Shown: positions 53,641 through 63,944 of the stretch, piece after piece
How positions within the stretch are numbered: position 1 is the first letter of the stretch
How the letters are laid out: every line of letters begins with the position of its first letter
Assembly: GCF_030540775.2 (NCBI RefSeq)
Contig: NZ_CP141266.1
Span: forward strand, 4,513,001-4,577,000
DNA from: Flavivirga abyssicola
Lineage (GTDB): Bacteria; Bacteroidota; Bacteroidia; Flavobacteriales; Flavobacteriaceae
DNA: 64,000 bases
Direction of reading: 5' to 3'
Program-made: the position numbers and the translations under genes
Notes under the pieces: generated by a model
Database searches by the model: none
Told to the model about the DNA's origin: nothing
The model's input: the letters and a program-made list of their open reading frames with translations, nothing else

Positions 53641-54294
53641 TTAGAAAAAATAGGAGACACCAAATTGTAAATTTGAAGAATTTAAATTAAAATTAAATGA
53701 CTCAGATTTATTAGAATTATTACTACCGTAATTGTGTTTCGCTTTATTATACCCTAAAGAACCTAAATTGGCTTCAAGAGCAAGTTTTTTACTAAGAAAA
53801 TAAGTAATTCCTGGGCGAAAACCTGCAAAAAAAGTGTTTCTAGAGTCATCATTATTATTTAAGAATTCAGAATTGCTTCTTTTAGTTTTGTTTTCTGAAT
53901 AATTGACTTCACCTTGCAAAAACAATGTTAGTTTATTCCCTAAAGGAAAATATTTTTTAATATAAGGAAATATGCTAAATCTATTGAAAGTAGCATCATA
54001 TCTATGAACAATTGAATTATTAATTCTATAATTTTCAGATTCACCATAAGAATACCCAACACCTAATCCAATTATTAAATTGTTTTTTAATGCATATCCA
54101 AAATTAGGTGTAATTCCAAATTCACTATATTTATCTTTTGGTATGTCATCTTCATTTTCATAATTGCTAAAACTAAAAGAAGCCTTTCCTCCAATATTAA
54201 AGGTTCCTTTTTCAATAACAAGCTTTTTACTTGATTCTTGACCAAATGCTGCCCCGTAAATAATAATTGCTGCAATAAAAAATAATTTCTTCAT
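53641..54294 (-). CDS. outer-membrane beta-barrel protein
   Basis: The 217-residue protein has a signal peptide (about 1-18, ending AAFGQES). About eight amphipathic strands follow, with short turns rich in Asn and Ser, ending in Phe-Phe (QFGVSYFF), as in outer-membrane barrels. This is an OmpA/OmpX-type small barrel with no periplasmic domain. Function is unknown. Confidence 0.75.
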   Translation of the reverse strand: MKKLFFIAAIIIYGAAFGQESSKKLVIEKGTFNIGGKASFSFSNYENEDDIPKDKYSEFGITPNFGYALKNNLIIGLGVGYSYGESENYRINNSIVHRYDATFNRFSIFPYIKKYFPLGNKLTLFLQGEVNYSENKTKRSNSEFLNNNDDSRNTFFAGFRPGITYFLSKKLALEANLGSLGYNKAKHNYGSNNSNKSESFNFNLNSSNLQFGVSYFF

Positions 54295-54563
54295 TATAAA
54301 TATTTTAAAAGTTAAGCTAATTACGTATCAAGCTTTAGACCAAATAGAAGGATTAAACTTTAGCATCTAAAGATTTTTTATTGCATAATATGCTAAGTAT
54401 TTTCTAATTAATATTTAAACCTCTTATAATGAGAGCATCAGATTATTTACAGCTTTAAATATTTGTTATGATGTCTATAACTATTTAATATAAAGTTAAC
54501 ATTAACATTCCTTTTAGAGTTCCAAATACCCCCTTTTAGTATCTTGTAGCAAATATTGTTCTT

Positions 54564-55499
54564 ATGAGACCTATAATCTTATTAATCTTTATTTTTAATA
54601 CAATTTCAGGGTTTTCTCAACAATCTGTTAAGCCATTTATACCAGACATTCTAAAACAGTTTCCTAATGTTCGAGATATTGCTATTTCTCCAAACGGAAA
54701 AGAAATGATGTTTTCTGCGCAAAGTATTATGGGAAACCTATCTGCGATTATAACAATAAAAAAAGAGGGCAATACATGGACTACACCACAAGTAGCTTCT
54801 TTTTCTGGTCAATATTTTGATTTAGAACCATTTTTCTCTAATGATGGTTTAAAAATTTATTTTGTTTCTACAAGACCTTTAAGCAAGTCTTCAAATAAGC
54901 CTAAAGATTTTGATATATGGTACTCGGAGCGCACAACACTTAACAGTAATTGGTCACAACCAATAAATATGGGAAGTCCTATTAATACGGAACATGGTGA
55001 GTTTTATCCTTCTATAGCTAATAATGGTAATTTTTATTTTACGAGAGATAACCCAAAACTAAAACGCAAAGATGATATATACATGAGCACTTTCTCTAAT
55101 GGTATATATACGAAACCAAAAATGTTACCAGATACTATAAATACAGTGGGATATGAATACAATGCTTTTATTGCTCCAGACGAATCCTATTTAATTTATG
55201 GCTGTTATAATAAGGAAGGTGGCTATGGTAGTGGTGATCTATATATAAGTTATCACAATAATAATGAATGGTCTGAAGCTAAAAATTTAGGAGAAACCAT
55301 AAATACCAAAAAAATGGATTATTGTCCATTTGTTGATAATAGAACAAATACGCTATACTTTACCAGTAAACAAGATAATACCCAAACAGATTTTGAAAAC
55401 CCTCTGTCAATTAATACGTTATTAAAAGCGTTTAATAGATATGATAACGGATTAAGTCGATTATATAAAATCCCTATAAGTGAATTACCAAAGAAATGA
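54564..55499 (+). CDS. exported PD40/TolB-like beta-propeller protein
   Basis: The 311-residue protein has a signal peptide (about 1-19). Its repeats match the TolB/WD40-like PD40 pattern, for example IAISPNGKEMMFSAQ (about 39-53), LEPFFSNDGLKIYFVSTRP (about 94-112), FYPSIANNGNFYFTRDN and NAFIAPDESYLIYGCYN, then DYCPFVDNRTNTLYFTSKQ. It probably folds as a five- or six-bladed propeller in the periplasm. The role is unknown. It converges on the nitronate monooxygenase gene, which ends 4 bases away. Confidence 0.8.
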   Translation: MRPIILLIFIFNTISGFSQQSVKPFIPDILKQFPNVRDIAISPNGKEMMFSAQSIMGNLSAIITIKKEGNTWTTPQVASFSGQYFDLEPFFSNDGLKIYFVSTRPLSKSSNKPKDFDIWYSERTTLNSNWSQPINMGSPINTEHGEFYPSIANNGNFYFTRDNPKLKRKDDIYMSTFSNGIYTKPKMLPDTINTVGYEYNAFIAPDESYLIYGCYNKEGGYGSGDLYISYHNNNEWSEAKNLGETINTKKMDYCPFVDNRTNTLYFTSKQDNTQTDFENPLSINTLLKAFNRYDNGLSRLYKIPISELPKK

Positions 55500-55503
55500 G
55501 GGT

Positions 55504-56445
55504 TTATAAATCAGATACCATCTTCTTAGCGACTTCAAACTCTTTTAGCATATCTTGTACAATGTTAGATACTGGCTTAATATCATGAATCAAGCCTGCT
55601 ATTTGTCCAATTTCTAATTCACCTTCCTCTAATTCACCTTCAAACATACCCTTTTTTGCTCTTGCACGACCTAATAATGTTTTCAGCTCTTCAATGGTTG
55701 GTCCCTTTTTGTACAGGGTTTGTATGTCGTTATAAAATTTATTTTTAATTAAGCGTACAGGTGCTAATTCCTTTAATGTTAATTGGGTGTCACCTTCTTT
55801 AGCATTAACAACTACTTTTTTAAAGGCCTCATGAGCAGAACTCTCTTCGCTTGCTACAAACCGACTGCCCACTTGTACGCCATCCGCCCCTAAAATCATG
55901 GTGGCTAACATCGCTTTTCCTGTAGCAATACCTCCAGCTGCAATTATTGGAATATGAATCTGCTCTTTAACCATAGGTATGAGTGTTAGCGTCGTTGTTT
56001 CATCTCTACCATTGTGTCCTCCAGCTTCAAAACCTTCAGCAACTACAGCATCAACACCAGCTTCTTGTGCTTTTAATGCGAATTTTACACTACTAACCAC
56101 ATGCACTACGATAATACCACGTTCTTGCAACCAGGATGTCCAAGTTTTGGGATTTCCAGCTGAAGTAAACACTATTTTTACACCTTCTTCAACAATAATG
56201 TCCATGATGTCTTCAATGTTAGGATACAACATGGGAACATTAACTCCAAAAGGTTTATCTGTAGATTTTTTACATTTTTGAATATGCTCTCTTAAGACAT
56301 CTGGATACATAGATCCTGCCCCAATGAGTCCTAAAATACCTGAGTTACTTGCTGCCGAAGCTAATCGCCAACCACTATTCCAAATCATACCCGCTTGAAT
56401 AATTGGGTATTTAATATTGAATAATTGAGTGATGCTATTGGTCAT
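55504..56445 (-). CDS. nitronate monooxygenase family flavoprotein
   Basis: The 313-residue FMN-dependent TIM barrel belongs to the 2-nitropropane dioxygenase/FabK group. KYPIIQAGMIWNSG (about 9-22), the phosphate-binding IIAAGGIATGKAMLATMILGADGVQVGSRF (about 170-200) and EGFEAGGHNG (about 137-146, His as base) are clear. It may oxidise alkyl nitronates or reduce enoyl-ACP; context does not decide. It starts one base after the subtilase gene ends, so the two share a transcript with mnmA. Confidence 0.87.
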   Translation of the reverse strand: MTNSITQLFNIKYPIIQAGMIWNSGWRLASAASNSGILGLIGAGSMYPDVLREHIQKCKKSTDKPFGVNVPMLYPNIEDIMDIIVEEGVKIVFTSAGNPKTWTSWLQERGIIVVHVVSSVKFALKAQEAGVDAVVAEGFEAGGHNGRDETTTLTLIPMVKEQIHIPIIAAGGIATGKAMLATMILGADGVQVGSRFVASEESSAHEAFKKVVVNAKEGDTQLTLKELAPVRLIKNKFYNDIQTLYKKGPTIEELKTLLGRARAKKGMFEGELEEGELEIGQIAGLIHDIKPVSNIVQDMLKEFEVAKKMVSDL

Positions 56446-58068
56446 TTAATATTTTATAAGTTTTATCGTTTTTGATATGTTTTTAGATTGAATTCTAGCT
56501 ATATGAACTCCATTTGAAAATGAAGATATATCTACCTGATTATTATCTTTGGTAATAATAGTTTCTAGTATTTTTTTTCCTAAAACATTAAAAATAGTAA
56601 CAGATAATTCACTTTGATCCAAAGGAAAATTAAAACGAATGAGTCCTTTTGTTGGATTAGGAAGTAATTTCAAAATCTGGTTTTCATCATCATGATCATT
56701 CGTTGTATTTAAAGCTGAACTAAGAGCTGTTTGTAAATTGGGAATTCCATACCCCAACATAAAATCGGGGGAATGATATTGCGATGCAGATTCTCGAACT
56801 AACTGCATAATTTCTATATTGGTTTTATTAGATAGTGCCTGCCACAAACATACAATTCCTCCGGCTATAATGGGTGAACTAAATGACGTTCCATTAGCTG
56901 TTGCTATAATATCGTTTTCGGTTATAACATAACTCGCTTGACCTTGAGCTACTACATCTGGCTTTTGGGTAGGTTGTGTGCTGTTTCCTTTTGAACTAAA
57001 TGAGGCATATGTACCATTAGCTTGTACTGCTCCTATACTAAAAACACCAGCAGCATCAGCAGGAGCTCCTACAATTCCCCAACTACTGTTTCCTGAATTT
57101 CCAGCAGAATTGACCAACAACATCCCTTTTTCAAAAGCGATATTAGCACCTTTAGTAATAAAAGCCGTATTACCGTCCATATTAGCTGTTGTATAACTAT
57201 AGTTCGGATTATCATAAGTAGTATAGCCCAGCGAGGTGTTTATAACATCTACTCCCAAACTATCTGCTCGTTCTACAGCTTCAACCCAATAGCTTTCTTC
57301 TACTGGGTTTTCACTTAACGCATCTTCTGTAACAAATAAATAATAAGATGCATCTGGAGCTGTTCCTACATATTCATTTTCAACATATCCAGCCATAGTA
57401 CTTAATACTAAAGTGCCATGATTGCTAGTCGTATTAGTATAAACATCGGAATCTCTATTAACAAAATCGTAATCGTCTAAAATATTCCCTGCATGTCTTA
57501 ACCTTTGAAATGATGACATCGTATTTACGTTAGGGAAACCAGCGTCTATAATGGCTACCGTCATTCCAGCACCTGTATATCCTGCTAAATGCAATTCATT
57601 TCCATTAAACATTTCTATTTGATTAGCTGCATTACCATATGTAAAGGTTGTAAAAGACTTTTCTAATTTAGATTTGTTTTTTTGCTGGACAGATTTAAGA
57701 GTATTTAAACTTTTATTTGCAAAATCTACATAATCAATAAAAGAAAATGTGGTAGATAAATTATCAATATCTGTTTTACTTCCCCTAACATGTACTGCGT
57801 TAAACCATTTAGATTTTGCCATAACTGAGATGCCAGTTGCTCCTTTTAGTTGAGTTATATAGTTCTCATTAACAGGAACGTCTTTTGCATCAATTACAAC
57901 ATGATGTGCATTTTTTCTATCAATAGCTTTCTGAGTTAGTATAGAAATAGGGTTAGCAATTGAAGCTGAAATATTTTGTTTATCTTTTAAATACACCCAA
58001 GCATCTTCTTGCGCAAACGTATTAAACTGATAACTTAATAGCATCAGAAGTAGTAGGTGTTTTTTCAT
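56446..58068 (-). CDS. subtilisin-like S8 peptidase with type IX secretion tail
   Basis: The 540-residue protein has a signal peptide (about 1-19) and an S8 catalytic domain. The Asp is in VAIIDAGFPNV (near 174), the His in NHGTLVLSTMAGY (near 217) and the Ser in ANGTSFSSPIIAGG (near 397). The last 75 residues form a type A sorting domain of the type IX secretion system (LLPNPTKGLIRFN ... NGVHIARIQSKN...KTIKLIKY). It is therefore secreted or attached at the cell surface. It lies between mnmA (26 bases upstream) and nitronate monooxygenase. Confidence 0.93.
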   Translation of the reverse strand: MKKHLLLLMLLSYQFNTFAQEDAWVYLKDKQNISASIANPISILTQKAIDRKNAHHVVIDAKDVPVNENYITQLKGATGISVMAKSKWFNAVHVRGSKTDIDNLSTTFSFIDYVDFANKSLNTLKSVQQKNKSKLEKSFTTFTYGNAANQIEMFNGNELHLAGYTGAGMTVAIIDAGFPNVNTMSSFQRLRHAGNILDDYDFVNRDSDVYTNTTSNHGTLVLSTMAGYVENEYVGTAPDASYYLFVTEDALSENPVEESYWVEAVERADSLGVDVINTSLGYTTYDNPNYSYTTANMDGNTAFITKGANIAFEKGMLLVNSAGNSGNSSWGIVGAPADAAGVFSIGAVQANGTYASFSSKGNSTQPTQKPDVVAQGQASYVITENDIIATANGTSFSSPIIAGGIVCLWQALSNKTNIEIMQLVRESASQYHSPDFMLGYGIPNLQTALSSALNTTNDHDDENQILKLLPNPTKGLIRFNFPLDQSELSVTIFNVLGKKILETIITKDNNQVDISSFSNGVHIARIQSKNISKTIKLIKY

Positions 58069-58094
58069 AGCTAATCATTTTAAGCTATTGCAAT

Positions 58095-59282
58095 TTAAGA
58101 AATTACTCCCGAACCTACTAACTCATCTCCTGAATACCACGCTACAAATTGCCCTTCTGTAATTGCAGATTGAAATTCTTCAAATTCAACATATAAACCA
58201 CTTTCTACTTTATGTAACATGGCTTTTTGTAATGATTGTCTATAACGAATTCTGGCCATAACGTCCATTGTTTCACCTGAATTCAATTCTAAATCCTCCC
58301 GAACCCAATGTAATTCTTCATTGGTTACAAATAATGCCTTTTTAAATAATCCGGGGTGCTCTTTTCCTTGACCTGTATAAATAACATTCTCATTAACATC
58401 TGTGTCTATTACAAACAAAGGCTCTACAGTCCCTCCTACTGCTAATCCTTTTCGCTGACCTTTAGTAAAATAATGAGCGCCCTGGTGTTTACCTACTATC
58501 TTACCATGATCAACTTTATAATCGATCTTGCGAGATAGGTACTTTAATTTCTCCTCTTCCGAATTAAATTCTGGATCAACATGACTAAAAACCTCTTGTT
58601 CTTTAGGTATTTCAACTATAACACCTTCTTTTGGCTTTAATTGTTGTTGAAGAAAATCCGGTAATTTTACTTTCCCAATAAAACATAATCCTTGAGAATC
58701 TTTCTTTTCGGCTGTTACTAAATCCAGTTTGGTCGCTATCTCACGCACCTCTGGTTTAGTTAATTCTCCTATTGGGAACAAAGATTTTGCTAATTGATCT
58801 TGAGATAATTGACATAAAAAATACGATTGATCTTTATTATCATCTATACCAGCAAGTAACTGATAGATTTCCTTGTCTTCTTTTTGAATGGTTCCTTTTC
58901 TACAATAATGGCCTGTTGCTACATAATCCGCTCCAAGTTCTAAGGCTATTTTCATAAAAACATCAAACTTAATCTCTCTATTACAAAGCACATCTGGGTT
59001 TGGTGTTCTACCATTTTCGTATTCGTTGAACATATAATCTACTATCCGCTCTTTATATTGTTCACTTAAATCGACTGTTTGAAATGGTATTCCTAATTTT
59101 TCGGCAACTAGCATAGCATCATTACTATCATCTAACCAAGGGCACTCATTCGATATAGTTACGGAATCATCATGCCAGTTTTTCATAAACAAACCAATGA
59201 CCTCGTACCCCTGCTCCTTTAATAAATAAGCAGCAACACTAGAATCTACACCTCCTGAAAGTCCAATAATGACTCTTTTCAT
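58095..59282 (-). CDS. mnmA: tRNA-specific 2-thiouridylase MnmA
   Basis: The 395-residue enzyme adds sulfur to the wobble uridine of tRNAs for Lys, Glu and Gln. The PP-loop is [15 protein letters not shown] (about 7-21). The two catalytic Cys lie in [12 protein letters not shown] and SQGLCFIGK, and [10 protein letters not shown] is a further signature. The start at 59282 gives [15 protein letters not shown]; an in-frame start 21 bases upstream is not supported. It heads the transcript with the subtilase. Confidence 0.95.
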   Translation of the reverse strand: MKRVIIGLSGGVDSSVAAYLLKEQGYEVIGLFMKNWHDDSVTISNECPWLDDSNDAMLVAEKLGIPFQTVDLSEQYKERIVDYMFNEYENGRTPNPDVLCNREIKFDVFMKIALELGADYVATGHYCRKGTIQKEDKEIYQLLAGIDDNKDQSYFLCQLSQDQLAKSLFPIGELTKPEVREIATKLDLVTAEKKDSQGLCFIGKVKLPDFLQQQLKPKEGVIVEIPKEQEVFSHVDPEFNSEEEKLKYLSRKIDYKVDHGKIVGKHQGAHYFTKGQRKGLAVGGTVEPLFVIDTDVNENVIYTGQGKEHPGLFKKALFVTNEELHWVREDLELNSGETMDVMARIRYRQSLQKAMLHKVESGLYVEFEEFQSAITEGQFVAWYSGDELVGSGVIS

Positions 59283-59366
59283 TTTTCTAAAATTAGGCAG
59301 CAAATATACGCATATTTAAAGAAAATGATAGCGAAAATACTAGATCATAAACTGTTACAGAATTTA

Positions 59367-59445
59367 TTTTGTTTACTTTATTTTAAAAAATATTAAACAA
59401 AATTTGGTTTTTTGTTTAATTATTTTATATTTTTGTTAAACAAAA
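59367..59445 (+). promoter_or_regulatory. fasciclin gene promoter with tandem 43-bp duplication and inverted sites
   Basis: TTTG at 59403-59406, a 21-base spacer and TATTTTTG at 59428-59435 form a full Bacteroidetes promoter. It overlaps two copies of TTTTGTTTA (59367, 59410) and two of TAAACAAAA (59394, 59437), each pair 43 bases apart. The central 11-base arms 59392-59402 and 59410-59420 make a perfect inverted repeat. This looks like a regulator binding site over the promoter. Confidence 0.7.
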
Positions 59446-59462
59446 TAAAACTATAAGAAATT

Positions 59463-60878
59463 ATGAAACGATTAAATGCTTTAAAAAAGTTATCATTTTT
59501 ATTCATTGTTTTGATGCTAATAGGATCATGTAGTAATGATGATGATAATAATGTTCCTGAATTTATTCCAGAAACTATTGTAGAATTAGCTCAAGCAACA
59601 CCAAGCCTAAATAGTCTAGTTGCTGCTTTACAACGTGCCAATTTAGTTAACACACTAAATGGAACGCAAGAATATACTGTGTTTGCTCCAACAAATAATG
59701 CTTTTACAGCATTTTTGGCTGCAAATAATTTTGCATCCTTAGAAGATGTTCCTGTTGATGTATTAACTCAGGTACTCCTAAATCATGTTATAGCTGGCGA
59801 ATTTGCTTCTACAGATTTATCTACAGGTTATATAAGTACATCTGCTACTCAAGCCGATACCAATTTAAACTTAAGTATGTTTGTTGATACCTCCTCTGGT
59901 GTAATATTAAATGGCGTATCAAGTGTAGACACACCAAATATTGATGCTACAAATGGTATTATACATATTGTGGATGCTGTTATTGGATTGCCTACTGTTG
60001 TAACTCATGCTTCTGCAAATTCAAGTTTCACAAGTCTGGTAGCTGCTTTAGGTGCTGCTGATGGTGGATTAGTAGATGTGTTAAATGGCACTGGACCTTT
60101 TACAGTATTGGCTCCGGATAATAATGCTTTTACTGATTTCTTAGATGGTACAGCACTTGCAGATGTACCTACAGACACTTTAGCTAATATTTTATTAAAT
60201 CATGTTGTTAGCGGCGTGGTAACTTCTACTAATTTAGTTGATAGTGGTTCAGGCTATACAAATACACTCGCTACGGGTCCTGGAATGAATAATTTAAGTC
60301 TATACTTTGATGCTTCTGATGGTGTTAAGTTTAATGGTATATCTAGTGTTACAACTGCTGATGTTGTATGTTCAAATGGTATTATTCATGCTATTAATGA
60401 AGTAATAGGCATACCTACAGTGGTAACATTTGCAACTGCAGACCCTCTTTTTTCAACTCTAGTAGATGCTTTGACTACATTAACCCCTGCAACAGATTTC
60501 GCTGGGATATTAAGCAGAACGGCTGATGGAAATGGTGATAGCATAGACCCTCCTTTTACTGTATTTGCTCCAACAAACGATGCTTTTGCCGCCATTACTG
60601 TTCCTGAAGAATCTGTATTAACACAGGTATTACTACATCACGTTATAGGGGGGACGAATGTAACTTCTGGAGATTTGAATAATCCTGGAAATACTTCAGC
60701 ACCAAGCTTAGAAGGTGATAACCTTACAATTACATTACCAGGCACTGGTAGTAATATAGCAGATTTAACTGATGGCTCTGGAGCTTCTGACATAGGCATA
60801 ATAGCTGTTGATGTACAAGCTGGAAATGGCGTTATACATGTTATTAATAAAGTGGCTATTCCTGATTTAACAAATTAG
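59463..60878 (+). CDS. lipoprotein with three fasciclin (FAS1) domains
   Basis: The 471-residue protein has a lipoprotein signal with Cys near 23 (LIGSCSNDDDNN); the acidic run after the Cys resembles flavobacterial surface-export signals. Three FAS1 domains follow (about 38-175, 180-315 and 318-468). Each has the YTVFAPTNNAF/FTVLAPDNNAF-type first box and the NGIIHIVDAVIG/NGVIHVINKV-type second box. FAS1 proteins mediate adhesion or matrix binding. The promoter region is unusual, and a strong terminator follows, so the gene is monocistronic. Confidence 0.93.
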   Translation: MKRLNALKKLSFLFIVLMLIGSCSNDDDNNVPEFIPETIVELAQATPSLNSLVAALQRANLVNTLNGTQEYTVFAPTNNAFTAFLAANNFASLEDVPVDVLTQVLLNHVIAGEFASTDLSTGYISTSATQADTNLNLSMFVDTSSGVILNGVSSVDTPNIDATNGIIHIVDAVIGLPTVVTHASANSSFTSLVAALGAADGGLVDVLNGTGPFTVLAPDNNAFTDFLDGTALADVPTDTLANILLNHVVSGVVTSTNLVDSGSGYTNTLATGPGMNNLSLYFDASDGVKFNGISSVTTADVVCSNGIIHAINEVIGIPTVVTFATADPLFSTLVDALTTLTPATDFAGILSRTADGNGDSIDPPFTVFAPTNDAFAAITVPEESVLTQVLLHHVIGGTNVTSGDLNNPGNTSAPSLEGDNLTITLPGTGSNIADLTDGSGASDIGIIAVDVQAGNGVIHVINKVAIPDLTN

Positions 60879-60936
60879 TTTGGTTTGTGATTGTAGACAA
60901 GTTAATCCTGGATTAAAATTGTCTATGAAAAAGAGA

Positions 60937-60965
60937 GGCTCCTAATAAACCAGGAGCCTTTTTTA
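60937..60965 (+). terminator. terminator of the fasciclin gene
   Basis: The stem GGCTCCT/AGGAGCC with an 8-base loop is followed by a run of T. It lies 58 bases past the stop codon. Confidence 0.9.
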
Positions 60966-61019
60966 TATGAACGGGTTTTGTACTTTATGATTAATTACGG
61001 ACAATCCGTTTTATACGCA

Positions 61020-61718
61020 TCATTTTTTCTTGTACTTCCCTTCTGGTGAAAAGTTTTTTTGATTTTTTAACTTACCATTTTCATAGTATTTCCAAACCCC
61101 ATGTTTTTTTCCTAGTTTGTACCGCCCTTCAGTTATTAACTCACCTTTTGAATTATAAAATTTCGATTCACCATGTAATTCACCATTTACATAAATGTAA
61201 GTCTTTAAAACCACATTATTAGAAGCATACCATGTTGAAACACCATGTAAATTTCCGTCAACATAACTTTGCTTTTCAGCTATTTGCCCATTGGGATAAT
61301 ACACAAAACGCTCACCATCTAAATTTCCTTTATCGTTATAATGTTCTAAAGTAAGTAGCTTATCAGAGTTCTTTTGATAATACTTCCATTCGCCTATGTA
61401 TAGCTTACCATCCATTGTACCTTCGCTAATGACTTTTCCCCGCGTTGCAAAAAACTTAACATAGGTTTTATTATCATTTTCATTGAAAGTTCTGGTAGCT
61501 GTTAAAACTGGTTTTTTTCTAATGTTCTTATAAAACTTAAAAACACCTATTTCTTTGCCATGTAAAAACTCGCCTTCGTACCTAAGAACATTTGTATTTT
61601 TAAATGTCTTTTTCCAAATGCCATGACGTTTACCATTTTCATCAAATTGATTAATATTTTGAGAGAAACCAAAATTAAAAACAAATAAAATAATTAGAGA
61701 TGCTATTACTTTTTTCAT
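61020..61718 (-). CDS. YwqK-like MORN-repeat exported protein
   Basis: The 232-residue protein has a signal peptide (about 1-19). It contains repeats of the MORN/YwqK type: GKRHGIWKKT, GEWKYYQKN, YPNGQIAEKQSYVDGNLHG, HGESKFYNSKGELITEG and HGVWKYYENGKLKNQ. These repeats form beta hairpins. The family is sometimes called toxin-antitoxin YwqK, but no partner is present and that name should not be taken as function. It lies downstream of yidC on the same strand, past a terminator. Confidence 0.8.
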   Translation of the reverse strand: MKKVIASLIILFVFNFGFSQNINQFDENGKRHGIWKKTFKNTNVLRYEGEFLHGKEIGVFKFYKNIRKKPVLTATRTFNENDNKTYVKFFATRGKVISEGTMDGKLYIGEWKYYQKNSDKLLTLEHYNDKGNLDGERFVYYPNGQIAEKQSYVDGNLHGVSTWYASNNVVLKTYIYVNGELHGESKFYNSKGELITEGRYKLGKKHGVWKYYENGKLKNQKNFSPEGKYKKK

Positions 61719-61801
61719 TTTAAAAGTTATCATTTTTTTTAATTTTTATTTTGCTAAACAACACTATTGTAAACGAAAATATTATTTTCAAATTGTATAA
61801 C

Positions 61802-61828
61802 AAAAAAGCTGCCAAAAAATTGACAGCT
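61802..61828 (-). terminator. terminator of yidC
   Basis: AGCTGCCAA and TTGACAGCT form a 9-pair stem (one G-T on the transcript) with a 4-base loop. On the minus strand six T follow the stem. It lies 66 bases past the yidC stop. Confidence 0.8.
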
Positions 61829-61893
61829 CATTTTAATATTAAGACTTTTAATAAAAATTCAAAGATACCTTTCTTTTATTCAAGAGAAGGTAT

Positions 61894-63795
61894 TTATCTT
61901 TTACCTTTTTTTTGTGCTTGTTTCTGTTTTTCAGCCTGCTCCATCATATCCTGCATACGTGCCTGGAATTTACTTTGCTTTTTAGGCTTCTTTTTATTCT
62001 CTTGAATCTGAGCATGAATTTTATCCTCATCAAGAATGTAATTTTTAATCACTAAAATAATTCCGATACTAATTAGGTTAGAAATAAAGTAATACAAACT
62101 TAACCCAGACGCATAGTTATTAAAGAAAAACAACATCATTATTGGAGAGAAGTACATCATATACTTCATCATTTTGCCCATATCTGGCATGCCTTCCTGT
62201 TGTGGTTGCGTATTTACTTGTTGTCCCGTTGTTAAACGCATATAAAAGAAAATAGCAATAGATGCCAACAAAGGAAATAAGCTTACGTGATCTCCATAAA
62301 ATGGAATATTAAATGGAAGGTTTGCTACGGTGTCATACGATGATAAATCCTCTACCCATAAAAAGCTTTTTTGTCTTAAATCGAATGCAGACGGGAAAAA
62401 TTGAAACAGTGCATAAAACACAGGCAACTGTACTAAGGCTGGCAAACATCCACTTAATGGACTTGCTCCTGCTTTATTTTGCAACGCCATAGTTTCTTGT
62501 TGCGCTTTCATTTTATTGTCTTTATACTTCTCGCGAATTGCATCCAATTCCGGTTTTAGAATCTTCATTTTTGCTTGCGATAAAAACTGCTTGTATTGCA
62601 CAAAGGACATTAATAACTTGATTAATATCGTCATGACAATAATGGCAATTCCATAAGGTAAAAACCCTCCTAAGAAAGCAAACAAAGGAATGAAAACATA
62701 TTTATTTATCCATCCGAAAATACCCCAACCAAGAGGCACAACTTCATCTAAATTTCTATCGTATGCATTTAATATTTTAAAATCACTTGGTCCATAATAC
62801 CAATCCATTGTTTTATTAATCTCGCCACCTGATAATTCTAAAGGTAGTTTAGCGACAAATGCTTTGGTATAAACGGTATCTATTTCTTCATCCTGAACTA
62901 GATTTCTAGATTCAAAAGTTCCCGTTTTAAAAGGGGCATCTGCTAATAAAATAGATGTGAAGAAGTGCTGCTTAAATGCTACATAACTAACATCTTCCGC
63001 TGTATCATCTGTTTGTTCTTGTTGTCCTAAATAGTCATCTTTTCCATCTTCATATTCAAAAACAACCTCAGTATATCTATTTTCATAAGAAATACTTTTT
63101 GCATGACGATAGGTTTTAAGATTCCAATCTAAACTAACAGCTTGTGAGCTATTAATAATATCACTTAATCCTTGAGAACGAATAGTAAAGTCGATCATGT
63201 AATCGTCTTTTTTCAACTCGTAGCGATATTCTAAAAACTTAGTTTCTGAGACCTTAAGCTTCATTGAAACTATAGTATTGTCTCCATTTTTAGTGACAGT
63301 AGGCGTAAAATATCTATCCTTTGTGTTTACAATTCTACTTTCTATAGTTCCAAAATTAATGTTGAAAGAAGCATTATTATCTTTTACAATATAAATAGGT
63401 TCTTTATTGAAATCGACAAACTCTTTTAATTTAACCTCAGATAAATAGCCTCCTCTATTATTAAACTTTAATTCAAATAAATCAGTTTCAACATATGTTT
63501 CTTTTTTATCCGAAACCAAAGTTTCTGAATATGCTAAAGCTCCAAGTTTATTTTTTAGATTGATTAATTGAAGTGAATCTGAAACTGCACCAGAGGTATA
63601 ATCTTCTGCAGTAGTTACTTTCGTCTGATTTTGTTCTGAAGCTTTTTTCTCAGTTTCAATTTGTTCTTGTTTTGCTTTTTCTTGAGCTTCTAGCTCTTCT
63701 GGTGTTGGCTGGTTTTGCCAAAGCATATACATTAATATTCCGAAAATAAGTAGGAACCCTATAATCGAATTAATATCTAATTTCTTTTCTTCCAT
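61894..63795 (-). CDS. yidC: membrane protein insertase YidC
   Basis: The 633-residue protein inserts and folds inner-membrane proteins with or without SecYEG. The N-terminal helix (about 9-24) is followed by a large periplasmic domain (about 75-350). The conserved insertase core (about 355-600) has GGFLPYGIAIIVMTILIKLLMSF, PLSGCLPALVQLPVFYALFQFFPSAFDLR and FSPIMMLFFFNNYASGLSLYYFISN. A Lys-rich cytosolic tail ends the protein (about 605-633). Length is typical for Gram-negative YidC. Confidence 0.96.
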   Translation of the reverse strand: MEEKKLDINSIIGFLLIFGILMYMLWQNQPTPEELEAQEKAKQEQIETEKKASEQNQTKVTTAEDYTSGAVSDSLQLINLKNKLGALAYSETLVSDKKETYVETDLFELKFNNRGGYLSEVKLKEFVDFNKEPIYIVKDNNASFNINFGTIESRIVNTKDRYFTPTVTKNGDNTIVSMKLKVSETKFLEYRYELKKDDYMIDFTIRSQGLSDIINSSQAVSLDWNLKTYRHAKSISYENRYTEVVFEYEDGKDDYLGQQEQTDDTAEDVSYVAFKQHFFTSILLADAPFKTGTFESRNLVQDEEIDTVYTKAFVAKLPLELSGGEINKTMDWYYGPSDFKILNAYDRNLDEVVPLGWGIFGWINKYVFIPLFAFLGGFLPYGIAIIVMTILIKLLMSFVQYKQFLSQAKMKILKPELDAIREKYKDNKMKAQQETMALQNKAGASPLSGCLPALVQLPVFYALFQFFPSAFDLRQKSFLWVEDLSSYDTVANLPFNIPFYGDHVSLFPLLASIAIFFYMRLTTGQQVNTQPQQEGMPDMGKMMKYMMYFSPIMMLFFFNNYASGLSLYYFISNLISIGIILVIKNYILDEDKIHAQIQENKKKPKKQSKFQARMQDMMEQAEKQKQAQKKGKR

Positions 63796-63944
63796 ATTTT
63801 AATTTGTGTCATTCTAAATGCAATATAAAAATCTCTTAGTTAGATATTTCGCTTTATTTAATATGACAATTATACGCGTTTAAATTTAATGAGATTTCCA
63901 TTTTCATGGGAATGATAAATAGATTATCAAATAGCTATCCAATT

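Noticed and set aside
61020-61718. Toxin-antitoxin system, as the YwqK family name suggests
   Set aside because: The protein is an exported repeat protein with no partner gene; the family name does not establish function.
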